Shown: positions 40,827 through 51,212, numbered from the stretch's first letter. The stretch is 64,000 nt of DNA from Eubacterium sp. (GCA_022794015.1 JAAWDZ010000052.1:1-64000), one strand, 5' to 3'. Notes: generated by a model from the letters alone, not told the origin. A program made the numbers and translations.

Positions 40827-42458
40827 CTAAAAGTTTTCTGCATCCACCACTTTAATTCCTTCTTTTGCGGTCTTTCCATAAGGGAATGCGATTCGATCTG
40901 TTTCCTGCAGGCCAGATTTGATTTCAATGGCAGAACCATACATTGTCCTTCCGGTTTGCACATACTGTTTTACCAGACGGTCCTCAGCATCTGCTTTTAA
41001 AACATAATAGCTGCCATTTTCTTCTCTCACATATGCCTTGTCAATAAACAACGCGTTGCTTTCCTCCTGATTGGTAGCAGGGGTAATGGACAGCTCTAAA
41101 TAATCGCCGTTAATTAACCCTGATGCATCTTCAATATAAGCTGTAAACGAATAGTAAGATACATTCGGGTTTCCCTCGCCATAATTACCCCCGTTGTTTT
41201 CGGATGGATATTCCGATATCTCCATAATTGTAGCTGAATACATCTGTCCGTTATTCCAGGAATTCGCGGATATCTCCTGTCCAACCTCAATCTGATCCAG
41301 CATCAGTTCGCTGATTGTGCCTTCAATATACATCCCTTCCGCACCTGTTATTTCAATAAATGCCGACCCGTCAATTGGCGGATTCTCCGGATCTCCGACT
41401 GACTTTACGACACCGTCTATGGTGGCGAGCACCATGGCGGATTCCCTAGTCTTATTTAATTTATCTAATTCCAGTTCCGACTTCTTCTTGTCTACATTCA
41501 GCTTTTTGAGCTCACTTTCTCTTTCTGTTATTTCCTTCTTGAGCTCATCTGCAGTGTAAGTTTCCTCTATGGATTGCGACTCGCTTTCCGTAGTCTGAGT
41601 ATTCTGATTCTGTGTACTCTTCTCTTCCGTTTCTTCTATGATAACCTCATCTTCCAGCCTCTGCTGCGTCGCAACAGACCACTTGGAATCATCCGCTACT
41701 GTATGCTGTTCTGCGCCGTTTACTGTCCAACAGCTGATTAACGTACCTTCTTTATAGCTGTTGCCGCTCCAGATCTCAAATGCAGCCACCTGCTCTTTTT
41801 TCATTAAATAGTTCAAATAAGTCCCCGTCACATAACACTCCTGCGTACATAAAAAACGATACGGCTGCTCAGGAGTTCCCTCTCCTTCATACGGCTTGGC
41901 GCTTTTATCTATGTAATTGTACGCATCACCGTCTTTTTTTTGCACCTGCATCATAACAATAGTAGATGTATTTTTTTTTGCTGTTGTGGTATTCTTCTTC
42001 GTTGTCGCAGACTTTGACGCAGTATTGTTCTTATTCGTAGTATTTGACACAGGTGTGATTTTTTTTAATTTATCCAAATCGCGCTGTGCCAGCTTAATAT
42101 CATTCTCAATTCCCTGCAGCTCCAGCTGCTCCATTTCAATCTGAAGCTGTACGTCCGTCGTATCATAAACAAGCAGCGTATCACCGATATTGACAGTATC
42201 TCCCTCCGCTACCTTTACTTCCTCTACCGTCTTATCTTCAATATGAACCGACTGGACATGATCATTTGCCACATATCCCACACTGGTCATGTCGTCTCCC
42301 CAATATCCCCAGCTCAGACTGGAAACATTTCGTACCTCTGCCTGTGTATTTTCACTCTGATAATTCCGGTATGCATATACGCCTCCTGTCGCAGCTCCAC
42401 CGATCACAGCCAGAACAACCGCCCAGATAATGAATTTCTTAATCTTTTTGTTCTTCAA
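40827..42458 (-). CDS. HlyD/MacA-like efflux adaptor with large insertion in hairpin domain
   Basis: N-terminal TM, lipoyl/barrel motifs VEEVKVAEGDTVNIGDTLLVYDTTD, coiled coil; insert PYRFLCTQECYVTGTYLNYL. Confidence 0.85.
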   Translation of the reverse strand: MKNKKIKKFIIWAVVLAVIGGAATGGVYAYRNYQSENTQAEVRNVSSLSWGYWGDDMTSVGYVANDHVQSVHIEDKTVEEVKVAEGDTVNIGDTLLVYDTTDVQLQIEMEQLELQGIENDIKLAQRDLDKLKKITPVSNTTNKNNTASKSATTKKNTTTAKKNTSTIVMMQVQKKDGDAYNYIDKSAKPYEGEGTPEQPYRFLCTQECYVTGTYLNYLMKKEQVAAFEIWSGNSYKEGTLISCWTVNGAEQHTVADDSKWSVATQQRLEDEVIIEETEEKSTQNQNTQTTESESQSIEETYTADELKKEITERESELKKLNVDKKKSELELDKLNKTRESAMVLATIDGVVKSVGDPENPPIDGSAFIEITGAEGMYIEGTISELMLDQIEVGQEISANSWNNGQMYSATIMEISEYPSENNGGNYGEGNPNVSYYSFTAYIEDASGLINGDYLELSITPATNQEESNALFIDKAYVREENGSYYVLKADAEDRLVKQYVQTGRTMYGSAIEIKSGLQETDRIAFPYGKTAKEGIKVVDAENF

Positions 42459-43182
42459 GACAGTTTTCCCCCTCTCCGGTTCCTAATTCTGCAAAATAGC
42501 GTTTCCCCCCTGCAGTTCCTGCGGAAATTTCACCGTCAATGATGTTATAAACCTGTTTTGCGTAACTCGCAATATTTTTATCATGCGTGATCATCACGAT
42601 GGTAACACCTTCTTCATTTAATTTCTGGAAAAGCTCCATAATCTGCGCGCCCGATTTAGAATCCAGAGCGCCGGTCGGCTCATCAGCCAAAAGAATTTTG
42701 GGGTTATTCACCATAGCTCTTGCAATCGCGACACGCTGCTTCTGCCCGCCGGAAAGCTGCGTCGGCATAAATGTCGCCCGCTCCTCCAAGCCAACGCGCC
42801 CCAGTGCTTTTAAGGCACGTTCCCTTCTCTCTTTTTTCTTCACACCTGCATAGCTTAAAGGCAAGGATACATTTTCCAGAGCCGATTCCCTCGGCATCAG
42901 GTGAAAACTCTGAAATACAAAGCCTATGCTGTTTAAACGCACATTCGAAAGTTCTTTATCTTTTAAAGCCAGTACATCTGTCCCTGCCAGCAAAAATTCC
43001 CCTGAAGTCGGCCGGTCCAGGCAGCCGATAATATTCATCAATGTCGTCTTGCCGGAACCGCTCGGCCCCATAATTGCAACATATTCGCCTTCTTCTACCT
43101 GCAGCGTAATATCTTTCAATACCGGAACCACAAGCTTATCCTGATTGTAGTCTTTAAAAATATGTCTTAAATCCAGTATCAT
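42439..43182 (-). CDS. MacB/LolD-type ABC ATPase
   Basis: GPSGSGKTTLMNIIGCLDRPTSGEF, QLSGGQKQRVAIARAMVNNPKILLADEPTGALDS. Confidence 0.97.
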   Translation of the reverse strand: MILDLRHIFKDYNQDKLVVPVLKDITLQVEEGEYVAIMGPSGSGKTTLMNIIGCLDRPTSGEFLLAGTDVLALKDKELSNVRLNSIGFVFQSFHLMPRESALENVSLPLSYAGVKKKERRERALKALGRVGLEERATFMPTQLSGGQKQRVAIARAMVNNPKILLADEPTGALDSKSGAQIMELFQKLNEEGVTIVMITHDKNIASYAKQVYNIIDGEISAGTAGGKRYFAELGTGEGENCLEEQKD

Positions 43183-43200
43183 GCAAACACCTCCGGCTGC

Positions 43201-45153
43201 TTATTCTTCATTGTCCCCATCATCCGAATCCGTATCATCTCCGTCTTCCAGATCAGAATCGTCCTCCCAGTCGGCATCATCCTCCCAGTCAGAATCGTCC
43301 TCCCAGTCAGCGTCATCTCCCCAGTCAAGATCATCCGTATCAAGATCGTCTGCATCAAAATTATCTACATCAAAATCATCCATATAATTTTCCGTATCAG
43401 ACAATGCTTCCGTTCCGTTATCCTGATTATATAAATCAGAAGTATAATCCACTTCCTCCATATCCGTTACTGTCTTTACACCTTCGTAAAGTCCTTCCAT
43501 AGGCCATGCAATCAAATCATCTTCTGTTAATCCGGATAATATCTCATACTCATCCAATGCCTCGTCGTACTCGCCTAATTCCACAATACGCTTCTCCAGC
43601 CTGCCATTGCCGTTGTCCGCCCACACATAAGCTGTCCCGCCTTCCGGCAAAACTCCATCATTTTCTTCCGAATCATAGATCATGTCCCCATCTTCCAAAT
43701 CTCCCTCCGGATCATAGAGCATATCCCCGTCTTCCAAATCTCCCTCCGGGTCATAGAGCATATCCCCATCTTCCAAATCTCCCTCCGGATCATAGAGCAT
43801 CCCTTCTCCATCCTGACTTCCGGTCGAACTAAACGACATTTGTTTTATACCCTGACTTCCCGTCGAACTAAACGACTTTTGTTCTATACCTTGGCTTCCG
43901 GTCGAACTAAACGACATTTGTTCTATACCCTGGCTTCCATTCGGATCAAAAGACATTTCTTCTATGCCCTGGCTCCCATTCGGATCAAGCAGCATTCCTT
44001 CTCCATCCTGGCTTCCATTCGGATCAAGCAGCATTCCTTCTCCATCCTGGCTTCCATTCGGATCAAGCAGCATTCCTTCTCCATCCTGATTTTGATCCGG
44101 ATCAGAAAATATCCCTGTGCCTCCCTGATCGAAGGACGCTTCCGTATTTTCTAAAATACTCTCTGTTTCACTTTCCTGCTGATCTTCACGTACAATATAG
44201 CCGCTGAACAGCCATATCCCCTCTTTTTCTTCCATCTGACCGTCATTCAGCTCAATCAGAACATGCTGTCCCAGCATCAGTCCGTCGGCATCGTCCATTA
44301 CAACATAAAACGGATATTTGCTGGAGGAAGACATATTGTCCGAATCTCCCATTGACATATCGTCATTTTCCTCACTTGGTTCCCCGGTATCCAGGCTGTC
44401 CACCGTACCAGTCCAGGTCAGTTCTTCATCTACCCTGGAGCGTATAATCACTTCTGTCCCGCTGGAAATCATACCTACATTCTGTTCATTTGCCATACCC
44501 TGTATGCGGTATTCTCCTGTCGAAAGAATCGTCATAAAGGCAGACGCTTCCTGATCCTGGGAATTCCCGTCATTGATCGATTTTACCATACCGGAAGCCG
44601 TACTGGTAACCTGGGAATTGTCTATTTTCTTCTGAACTTTATCCATTTCCAGTTTCTTGCTGGATTTTTCGTACTCTGCCTGTTTAATCTGCGTTTCAAT
44701 CGTCTGAATCTGTGTCGTATATTCAAACTTGTCGCCCTCGGCCGCAGCATTACGCTCCTTAGTCAGTTCCTGAATCTGATTCCGGTAATTGCTGATCTCT
44801 ATATCCTGGTTCTCAAGCTCCAGCTTGGCCTGCTCCAACTCCATTTTCAAATCTTCGGTATCATATGAAAACAAAGGTGTGCCCTCTGTCACCTCATCTC
44901 CTACTTCTACCAGTATCTCTTTCACCGTACGTTCCGAATCTGCATTTACCTCAACGGTCTTCTGCGGCTGCACAACGCCAGAATAACGGTTCTGCACTCC
45001 CGTTGCCGTCCCCATAATAGCCGAAACCTTCTGCACATAAACTCTGTCATTGCTGTCTTTCCCACCATTTCCCAGGAAATACCAGATCCCAACTGCCGCC
45101 GCTGCCGCAAGCGCTATTGCTCCCAATATAATCCCTGCTTTTTTTTTGCCCAT
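43201..45153 (-). CDS. HlyD/MacA-like efflux adaptor with 13-aa tandem repeats and acidic C-terminal tail
   Basis: QPQKTVEVNADSERTVKEILVEVGDEVTEGTPLFSYDTEDLKMELEQAKLELENQ; VTSTASGMVKSI. Confidence 0.88.
   Translation of the reverse strand: MGKKKAGIILGAIALAAAAAVGIWYFLGNGGKDSNDRVYVQKVSAIMGTATGVQNRYSGVVQPQKTVEVNADSERTVKEILVEVGDEVTEGTPLFSYDTEDLKMELEQAKLELENQDIEISNYRNQIQELTKERNAAAEGDKFEYTTQIQTIETQIKQAEYEKSSKKLEMDKVQKKIDNSQVTSTASGMVKSINDGNSQDQEASAFMTILSTGEYRIQGMANEQNVGMISSGTEVIIRSRVDEELTWTGTVDSLDTGEPSEENDDMSMGDSDNMSSSSKYPFYVVMDDADGLMLGQHVLIELNDGQMEEKEGIWLFSGYIVREDQQESETESILENTEASFDQGGTGIFSDPDQNQDGEGMLLDPNGSQDGEGMLLDPNGSQDGEGMLLDPNGSQGIEEMSFDPNGSQGIEQMSFSSTGSQGIEQKSFSSTGSQGIKQMSFSSTGSQDGEGMLYDPEGDLEDGDMLYDPEGDLEDGDMLYDPEGDLEDGDMIYDSEENDGVLPEGGTAYVWADNGNGRLEKRIVELGEYDEALDEYEILSGLTEDDLIAWPMEGLYEGVKTVTDMEEVDYTSDLYNQDNGTEALSDTENYMDDFDVDNFDADDLDTDDLDWGDDADWEDDSDWEDDADWEDDSDLEDGDDTDSDDGDNEE
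43675..44103 (-). repeat. eleven 39-bp (13-aa) tandem repeats in adaptor gene
   Basis: DPNGSQDGEGMLL / SSTGSQGIEQMSF / DPEGDLEDGDMLY families, 11 x 39 bp = 429 bp in frame. Confidence 0.9.
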
Positions 45154-45389
45154 TCTATCCTCCTGATTTATCGTTTAACCAAAATAATTTTGCCGCATGA
45201 AATATTTATGCCGATTCCACGCCCGTAACTATCTTATCATTATCTCATTATAAATACAAATTTTTTTTATTAAATTTTCCTTAAACCTTAAAATAGATAT
45301 TTTTGTAATGATTCAGACGGTCACTATCCCGCGAGGTAGATTTGTGGCGTATGCATAAAAATCCCATCCCTTGCCAAAGCACGCCAAAG

Positions 45390-45421
45390 AAAAAGAGCGG
45401 TGACAAATCCCGCTCTTTTAG
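45390..45421 (-). terminator. intrinsic terminator downstream of glyA
   Basis: aaagagcgg-tgacaaatc-ccgctcttt; minus-strand hairpin followed by TTTTTCTTT. Confidence 0.65.
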
Positions 45422-45591
45422 TTACCCTAACATCTGATTTTCTGTTGCAATGCCCAAAACCTCTAACCTGGCTTTTACCCGGCGCAATTGGTTGTTTCGC
45501 TGTTTGTCCCCTGTTTTCTTTCGGTCATCCAAAAAACTGTATCCCTTCTGGTCTTTAGCTGCATTCGTATACAACCGGAGGCTTTATCATT

Positions 45592-46830
45592 TTATTTCAG
45601 CGGATATTTCTCCGTCAGGCTCTTTACAATCACTTTCGCTTTCTCTGCCGCAGCTTCTCCCTCTTTTATCATTATGGCAATTGCTTCCGCAATCTGATCC
45701 ATATCTTCTTCCTTAAGGCCGCGTGAAGTAACCGCCGGCGTACCAATACGAATGCCGCTGGTTACAAATGGAGATTTCGGATCATTTGGAATCGTATTCT
45801 TGTTGCAGGTAATATTGACAGAATCTAACAATTTCTCAACTGCCTTCCCCGTCAGATCAAACGGTGTCAAATCCACGAGCATCAAGTGGTTGTCCGTCCC
45901 GTCTGAAACAATCTTAATCCCACGATCTTTAAGCCCTTTACAGAGAGCCTGCGCATTTGCCGCCACATTTTTCTGGTATTCCTGAAACTCCGGCTGCAGC
46001 GCTTCTTTGAAGCAGACCGCTTTTGCGGCAATCACATGCATTAATGGCCCGCCCTGCGTCCCTGGAAAAATGGCTTTGTTGAAATTATACTTGTCCGCCG
46101 CTTCCTGGTTGCATAATATCATGCCTCCCCTGGGCCCGCGCAGCGTCTTATGCGTCGTCGTCGTCACCACATCTGCATACGGAATCGGGCTTGGATGGAT
46201 ACCGGCCGCCACAAGGCCCGCAATATGCGCCATATCCACCATCAATACCGCGCCGCAGGCATCCGCGATTTCACGGAATTTCTTAAAATCAATCGTCCTG
46301 GCATAAGCGCTTGCCCCGGCAATGATCATCTTCGGCCTGCACTCCATGGCAATTTCCATTACCTTATCATAATCAATAAAACCCTCGTCATTGACACCGT
46401 AAGGCACAATATGAAAATACGTCCCGGAAAAATTCACCGGGCTTCCGTGCGTTAAATGTCCGCCGTGGTCTAAATTCATGCCCATAACAGTATCGCCCGG
46501 CTTTAAAATAGCAAACTGTACCGCCATATTCGCCTGCGCGCCGGAATGCGGCTGTACGTTGGCATAATCGCAGCCAAACAATTCCTTTGCCCGCTCCCTT
46601 GCAAGCTCTTCTACTACATCCACGCACTCGCAGCCGCCGTAATAGCGCTTTCCCGGATATCCTTCCGCATATTTATTCGTCATAACGCTTCCCATTGCCG
46701 ACATCACGGCGGGGCTTACCCAGTTTTCAGAAGCAATCAGCTCAATATGGCTGCTCTGCCGTTCAAATTCCGCGGTAATTGCGTCTGCAACTTCGCGGTC
46801 TACTGCCTGAATATCTTCTAATGTGTACAT
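45592..46830 (-). CDS. glyA: serine hydroxymethyltransferase
   Basis: [56 protein letters not shown]. Confidence 0.98.
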   Translation of the reverse strand: MYTLEDIQAVDREVADAITAEFERQSSHIELIASENWVSPAVMSAMGSVMTNKYAEGYPGKRYYGGCECVDVVEELARERAKELFGCDYANVQPHSGAQANMAVQFAILKPGDTVMGMNLDHGGHLTHGSPVNFSGTYFHIVPYGVNDEGFIDYDKVMEIAMECRPKMIIAGASAYARTIDFKKFREIADACGAVLMVDMAHIAGLVAAGIHPSPIPYADVVTTTTHKTLRGPRGGMILCNQEAADKYNFNKAIFPGTQGGPLMHVIAAKAVCFKEALQPEFQEYQKNVAANAQALCKGLKDRGIKIVSDGTDNHLMLVDLTPFDLTGKAVEKLLDSVNITCNKNTIPNDPKSPFVTSGIRIGTPAVTSRGLKEEDMDQIAEAIAIMIKEGEAAAEKAKVIVKSLTEKYPLK

Positions 46831-47065
46831 AGCTGTGGTTCCTCCATCTATTTATTTACATTTGTTTCTTCCCTATTATAAATGACTTGCCATATGTTTT
46901 CAATCCCGTATTTTACCTGAAGAAACGGGCATATATTTTTTTCTCTATCGGTACCAGGAACGTATTGGCCAAAATCAGCAGCACGGCCGCAAACAAATAT
47001 GCTGCAATGACATTGAGCCAAATCATCGGAACCGGTTTTATCACCTGGCCAAATTCCCCATTGCA

Positions 47066-47102
47066 AAAGCCACTCCGCCATACAGGCAGAGTGGCCTTTT
47101 TT
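47066..47102 (-). terminator. intrinsic terminator downstream of etfA
   Basis: Minus strand aaaaaaggccactctgcctgtatggcggagtggctttt hairpin. Confidence 0.65.
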
Positions 47103-47113
47103 ATTCAAATCAA

Positions 47114-48166
47114 TTACATTTCATCCTTTAATGCAGCCGTCAAAGCCGGAACAATCTTATTCAAATCGCCAACCAGCCCATAATCTGCCACATCAAAAAT
47201 CGGTGCATCCTCATCCTTATTAATCGCAACAATAAGGTCGGAATCCTCCATACCAGCCACATGCTGAATCGCGCCGGAAATACCGATTGCAAAATAAATC
47301 TGCGGGCGAACCGTCTTACCGGTCTGGCCTACCTGCAAATCAACCGGCTGCCAGCCGTTTTCTACAACAGCACGGGAGCAGCTAACGGTTGCGCCAAGCA
47401 CTTCCGCCAAGTCATCCAAAAGCTTAAAGTTCTCTTTGGAACCAACGCCGCGGCCACCGGATACTAAGATCTTCGCATCCATAATGTTCGCCGTTGTCTT
47501 CACTGCTTTTACAATATTTAAAATCTCTACATAACGGTTATCCGGCGTAAAGCCCGGATTAAATTCTACGATATTTGCCTTTGCGCCCTCAATTGGAGCA
47601 ATTTTCTGCATAACGCCAGGACGTACGGTAGCCATCTGCGGGCGGTTGTCCGGGCATGCGATCGTTGCAATAGTATTACCGCCGAATGCAGGACGTGTCA
47701 TAAGAAGCTGTTTGTGCTTCTGCTCATCCTCTTTGCCAGGCTGCGCTACTAATGGGAAATCACCGATTTCAAGTACCGTACAGTCTGCGGTAAGTCCTGT
47801 TGCTACCCTTGCGGAAACGGTAGGACCAAGGTCACGGCCGATTGCCGTAGCGCCAACCAGCATAATCTCTGGTTTATACTCATTGATTACAGATGCAAGT
47901 GCATGTGCATACGGTTCTGTCCTGTATTCCTTCAATTCCGGGTCATCTACAACGATAACCCTGTCTGCGCCGTAAACAGCCAATGAATCTGCAAGGCCTT
48001 TTACATCAGAACCGATCAAAACTGCTGTTACGTCAGTATCCAAATCCTTTGCCAGGTCTTTTGCCTTTCCAAGCAATTCAAATGCAACGCCGTCTAATAC
48101 GTTATCTACCTGCTGTGCAAAGACATATACTCCTTTATATTCTTCTAAACCCATTGTATTCACCAC
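47114..48166 (-). CDS. etfA: electron transfer flavoprotein alpha subunit
   Basis: ILVSGGRGVGSKENFKLLDDLAEVLGATVSCSRAVVENGWQPVDLQVGQTGKTVRPQIYFAIGISGAIQHVAGM. Confidence 0.97.
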   Translation of the reverse strand: MVNTMGLEEYKGVYVFAQQVDNVLDGVAFELLGKAKDLAKDLDTDVTAVLIGSDVKGLADSLAVYGADRVIVVDDPELKEYRTEPYAHALASVINEYKPEIMLVGATAIGRDLGPTVSARVATGLTADCTVLEIGDFPLVAQPGKEDEQKHKQLLMTRPAFGGNTIATIACPDNRPQMATVRPGVMQKIAPIEGAKANIVEFNPGFTPDNRYVEILNIVKAVKTTANIMDAKILVSGGRGVGSKENFKLLDDLAEVLGATVSCSRAVVENGWQPVDLQVGQTGKTVRPQIYFAIGISGAIQHVAGMEDSDLIVAINKDEDAPIFDVADYGLVGDLNKIVPALTAALKDEM

Positions 48167-48181
48167 TTTTCCTTATTTTTA

Positions 48182-48973
48182 TTAGATAATATGTTTCTCT
48201 TTGAACTTGCCAATTAAGTAAGCAACTGCTTCATCCGGAGCCAGATTTACTTTTTCTCCGACGCCCTTACGAACCTTATCGGATGCTTTTGCAATCTTGG
48301 TCGGTGATCCGGCTAAACCAAGGTTTGCATCGTCTACGTCCTTTAAGTCCGGCCTGCCCCATACGGTTACTTCTTTGTCATATGCATCAAAGATTCCGCC
48401 CGGCGTCATGTAACGCGGCACGTTCAATTCAGATAAAGCTGTGATTAAGCAAGGCATTTTTACCTTTAATTCGTGATATCTGTCTTCATACTGACGCTCT
48501 ACGATAACGGAATCGCCGTCAATTTTAATGTTCTGTGCATAAGATATTACCGGCAATCCAAGGTGCTCTGCGATCTGCGGGCCAACCTGTGCGGTATCGC
48601 CGTCGATTGCCTGACGCCCTGTAATAATCAGATCGTAATCCAGGTTGCGGATTGCGCCTGCAAGTGTGGTGGAAGTAGCCCATGTATCGGCTCCGCCAAG
48701 TACTCTGTCTGTTACAAGGATTCCCTTGTCCGCTCCCATTGCCATAGCCTCACGAAGTACTTCGTCTGCCTTCGGAAGCCCCATGGTAACTACGGTAACT
48801 TCTGCACCATGCTCTTCTTTTAATCTAAGCGCTGCTTCCAGTCCGGCTTTGTCATCCGGATTCATGATGGTAAGCATTGCTGCCCTGTTTAATGTACCGT
48901 CCGGGTTAAACTGTACGCCGCCCTTTGTGTCCGGTACCTGTTTTACACATACAACTATCTTCACGGTATTCAC
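48182..48973 (-). CDS. etfB: electron transfer flavoprotein beta subunit
   Basis: KIVVCVKQVPDTKGGVQFNPDGTLNRAAMLTIMNPDDKAGLEAALRLKEE; TGRQAIDGDTAQVGPQIAEHL. Confidence 0.97.
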   Translation of the reverse strand: MNTVKIVVCVKQVPDTKGGVQFNPDGTLNRAAMLTIMNPDDKAGLEAALRLKEEHGAEVTVVTMGLPKADEVLREAMAMGADKGILVTDRVLGGADTWATSTTLAGAIRNLDYDLIITGRQAIDGDTAQVGPQIAEHLGLPVISYAQNIKIDGDSVIVERQYEDRYHELKVKMPCLITALSELNVPRYMTPGGIFDAYDKEVTVWGRPDLKDVDDANLGLAGSPTKIAKASDKVRKGVGEKVNLAPDEAVAYLIGKFKEKHII

Positions 48974-49088
48974 TCCTTATAATTTTGTTTATGATTTTGA
49001 CGTGGAGCCACCCGAAAATGCCTGGCATTTTCCGATACGCGCCATGCCCCCAAATGTCTGCCGTTCCCAAATCTGACAGGAACCGCGC

Positions 49089-50243
49089 CTATCTTAACAA
49101 TGCGCCGGAAATTACCATTCTCTGAACTTCAGAGGTTCCTTCGTAAATCTCGGTAATCTTCGCATCACGCATCATACGCTCTACATCGTACTCCCTGATA
49201 TATCCATATCCGCCAAAGAGCTGTACTACTTCGGTTGTAACTGCCATAGCGGTTTCCGCTGCAAACAATTTAGCTTTTGCAGCTTCCACGGAATATACCT
49301 TCTGGGAAGCCTTTGCCATAGCTGCTTTATATACCAGAAGCTGTGCAGCTTCAATCCTGGCAGCCATATCAGCCAGCTTGAACTGGGTATTCTGCTGCTG
49401 TGCAATAGAGCGGCCGAACTGCTTTCTCTCTTTGGTGTAGGCAACTGCGCGGTCTAATGCGCCCTCTGCAATACCAAGGGCCTGTGCAGCAATACCGATA
49501 CGTCCACCGTCTAATGTATGCATAGCGATTGGGAATCCCTTGCCTTCTGGTCCTAAGAGGTTCTCCTTCGGAATTCTGCAATCTTCAAAAATCAATTCAT
49601 AAGTAGAGGAACCACGGATACCCATCTTCTTTTCTTTGGTACCGAACGAGAAGCCCGGGGCATTCTTATCTACAATAAATGCAGAGAAATTCTTTTTCTT
49701 CCTGCCCCTCTTGTCTGTTACTACGCTTGTGATAGCGATTACGATATAAACATCTGCTACCTTACCATTCGTAATGAAGCATTTGGATCCGTTTAATACC
49801 CACTCGTCGCCGTCTAAAACAGCCTTGGTCTGCGCACCCTGCGCATCGGTACCTGCACCTGGCTCCGTTAATGCGAATGCGCCTAATTTCTCGCCGCTTG
49901 CCAGCGGTTTTACATATTTCTGCTTTTGATCCTCGGTACCATAGGTCAAAATCGGGTCAATACAAAGAGATGTATGTGCAGATACTACAACACCGGTAGT
50001 AGCACAAACCTTAGAAAGCTCTTCTACACACATAACATATGTAAGAGGGTCGCATCCCTGTCCGCCGTATTCCTTTGGAACCGGAATTCCGAGGAAACCT
50101 AACTTCTGCATTTTCTTTACTGTTTCCATCGGGAATTCTTCTGTCTCATCTACTTCCTGAGCCAGAGGTTTCACTTCGTTTTCAGCGAATTCTTTAAATA
50201 AAGATCTCGCCATTTCATGTTTTTTATCTAAACCGAAATCCAT
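49089..50243 (-). CDS. bcd: butyryl/short-chain acyl-CoA dehydrogenase
   Basis: GKCFITNG, FALTEPGAGTDAQGAQTKA, QLFGGYGYIREYDVERMMRDAKITEIYEGTSEVQRMVISGALLR. Confidence 0.96.
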   Translation of the reverse strand: MDFGLDKKHEMARSLFKEFAENEVKPLAQEVDETEEFPMETVKKMQKLGFLGIPVPKEYGGQGCDPLTYVMCVEELSKVCATTGVVVSAHTSLCIDPILTYGTEDQKQKYVKPLASGEKLGAFALTEPGAGTDAQGAQTKAVLDGDEWVLNGSKCFITNGKVADVYIVIAITSVVTDKRGRKKKNFSAFIVDKNAPGFSFGTKEKKMGIRGSSTYELIFEDCRIPKENLLGPEGKGFPIAMHTLDGGRIGIAAQALGIAEGALDRAVAYTKERKQFGRSIAQQQNTQFKLADMAARIEAAQLLVYKAAMAKASQKVYSVEAAKAKLFAAETAMAVTTEVVQLFGGYGYIREYDVERMMRDAKITEIYEGTSEVQRMVISGALLR

Positions 50244-50339
50244 GATTCACATTCCTCCATGTCATATTATTTTAAAACAAATATCTGCCGCAACGGCGGA
50301 AAATCCAGCCGTTACGGCCAAACGGTACGATGCAGAAAA

Positions 50340-51212
50340 CTACTGTGCATCCACCGGTGTCTTTGTACGATCTGCATTGTAAATATAGAAGCCCTTTCCG
50401 CTCTTGGCGCCAAGGTTGCCGCCGCGTACCATCTTGCGGATCAACGGGCATGCACGATACTTGCTGTCGCCGGTTTCATTGTAAAGTACGTCCATGATGG
50501 CAAGGCAGATGTCAAGACCGATAAAATCACCCAGCTCAAGCGGTCCCATCGGATGATTTGCGCCTAATTTCATCGCTGTGTCAATGCCTGCGATATCGGA
50601 AACACCTTCCATTTTAATAAACGCCGCTTCGTTGATCATCGGAATTAAAATACGGTTGACTACAAAGCCTGCCGCTTCGTTTACCTGCACCGGATTCTTG
50701 CCGATTTCTTCGGAAATCTTTTTGATCGCATCTACGGTTTCTGCAGGAGTATTCACGCCTGCGATTACCTCTATTAACTTCATGCGGTCTGCCGGGTTAA
50801 AGAAATGCATACCAACCATCGGACGGGTAAGGCCGTTGCCAATTTCCGTAATGGAAAGGCTGGATGTATTGGAAGCGAAGATGCACTCCGGCTTGCAAAT
50901 TTTGTCCAGCTCAGAGAAGGTTGTCTTCTTTACTTCCATGTTTTCAAAAGCAGCTTCTACGATCAGGTCACAGTCTGCGCAGAGGTCTTCTTTCAAGCCC
51001 GGCGTAATCTTAGCGAGAATAGCGTCTACTGCATCCTGCGCCATTTTTCCTTTTTCCACAAGCCTTGCATAGCCTTTCTGGATCTTGGCTTTCCCACCGT
51101 CTGCCCACTCCTGCTTGATATCGCAGAGCGCTACTTCGTAACCGTCAACCTGGGCAAATGCTTTGGCTATTCCCTGTCCCATGGTACCTGCACCAATAAC
51201 TCCTACTTTCAT
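50340..51212 (-). CDS. hbd: 3-hydroxybutyryl-CoA dehydrogenase
   Basis: KVGVIGAGTMGQGIAKAFAQ...FFNPADRMKLIEVI...AGFVVNRILIPMINEAAF. Confidence 0.97.
   Translation of the reverse strand: MKVGVIGAGTMGQGIAKAFAQVDGYEVALCDIKQEWADGGKAKIQKGYARLVEKGKMAQDAVDAILAKITPGLKEDLCADCDLIVEAAFENMEVKKTTFSELDKICKPECIFASNTSSLSITEIGNGLTRPMVGMHFFNPADRMKLIEVIAGVNTPAETVDAIKKISEEIGKNPVQVNEAAGFVVNRILIPMINEAAFIKMEGVSDIAGIDTAMKLGANHPMGPLELGDFIGLDICLAIMDVLYNETGDSKYRACPLIRKMVRGGNLGAKSGKGFYIYNADRTKTPVDAQ

Noticed and set aside
43675-44103. CRISPR array
   Set aside because: Regular 39-bp spacing, but no unique spacers; units are contiguous, in frame and coding.
43181-44154. Plus-strand ORFs 43181..43387, 43506..43832, 43840..44154
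   Set aside because: Antisense readings of the adaptor tandem repeats.
46848-47108. ORF track entry 46848..47108 (minus, 86 aa)
   Set aside because: Composition is not protein-like and it spans the etfA terminator; another frame (46913..47065) is more convincing.
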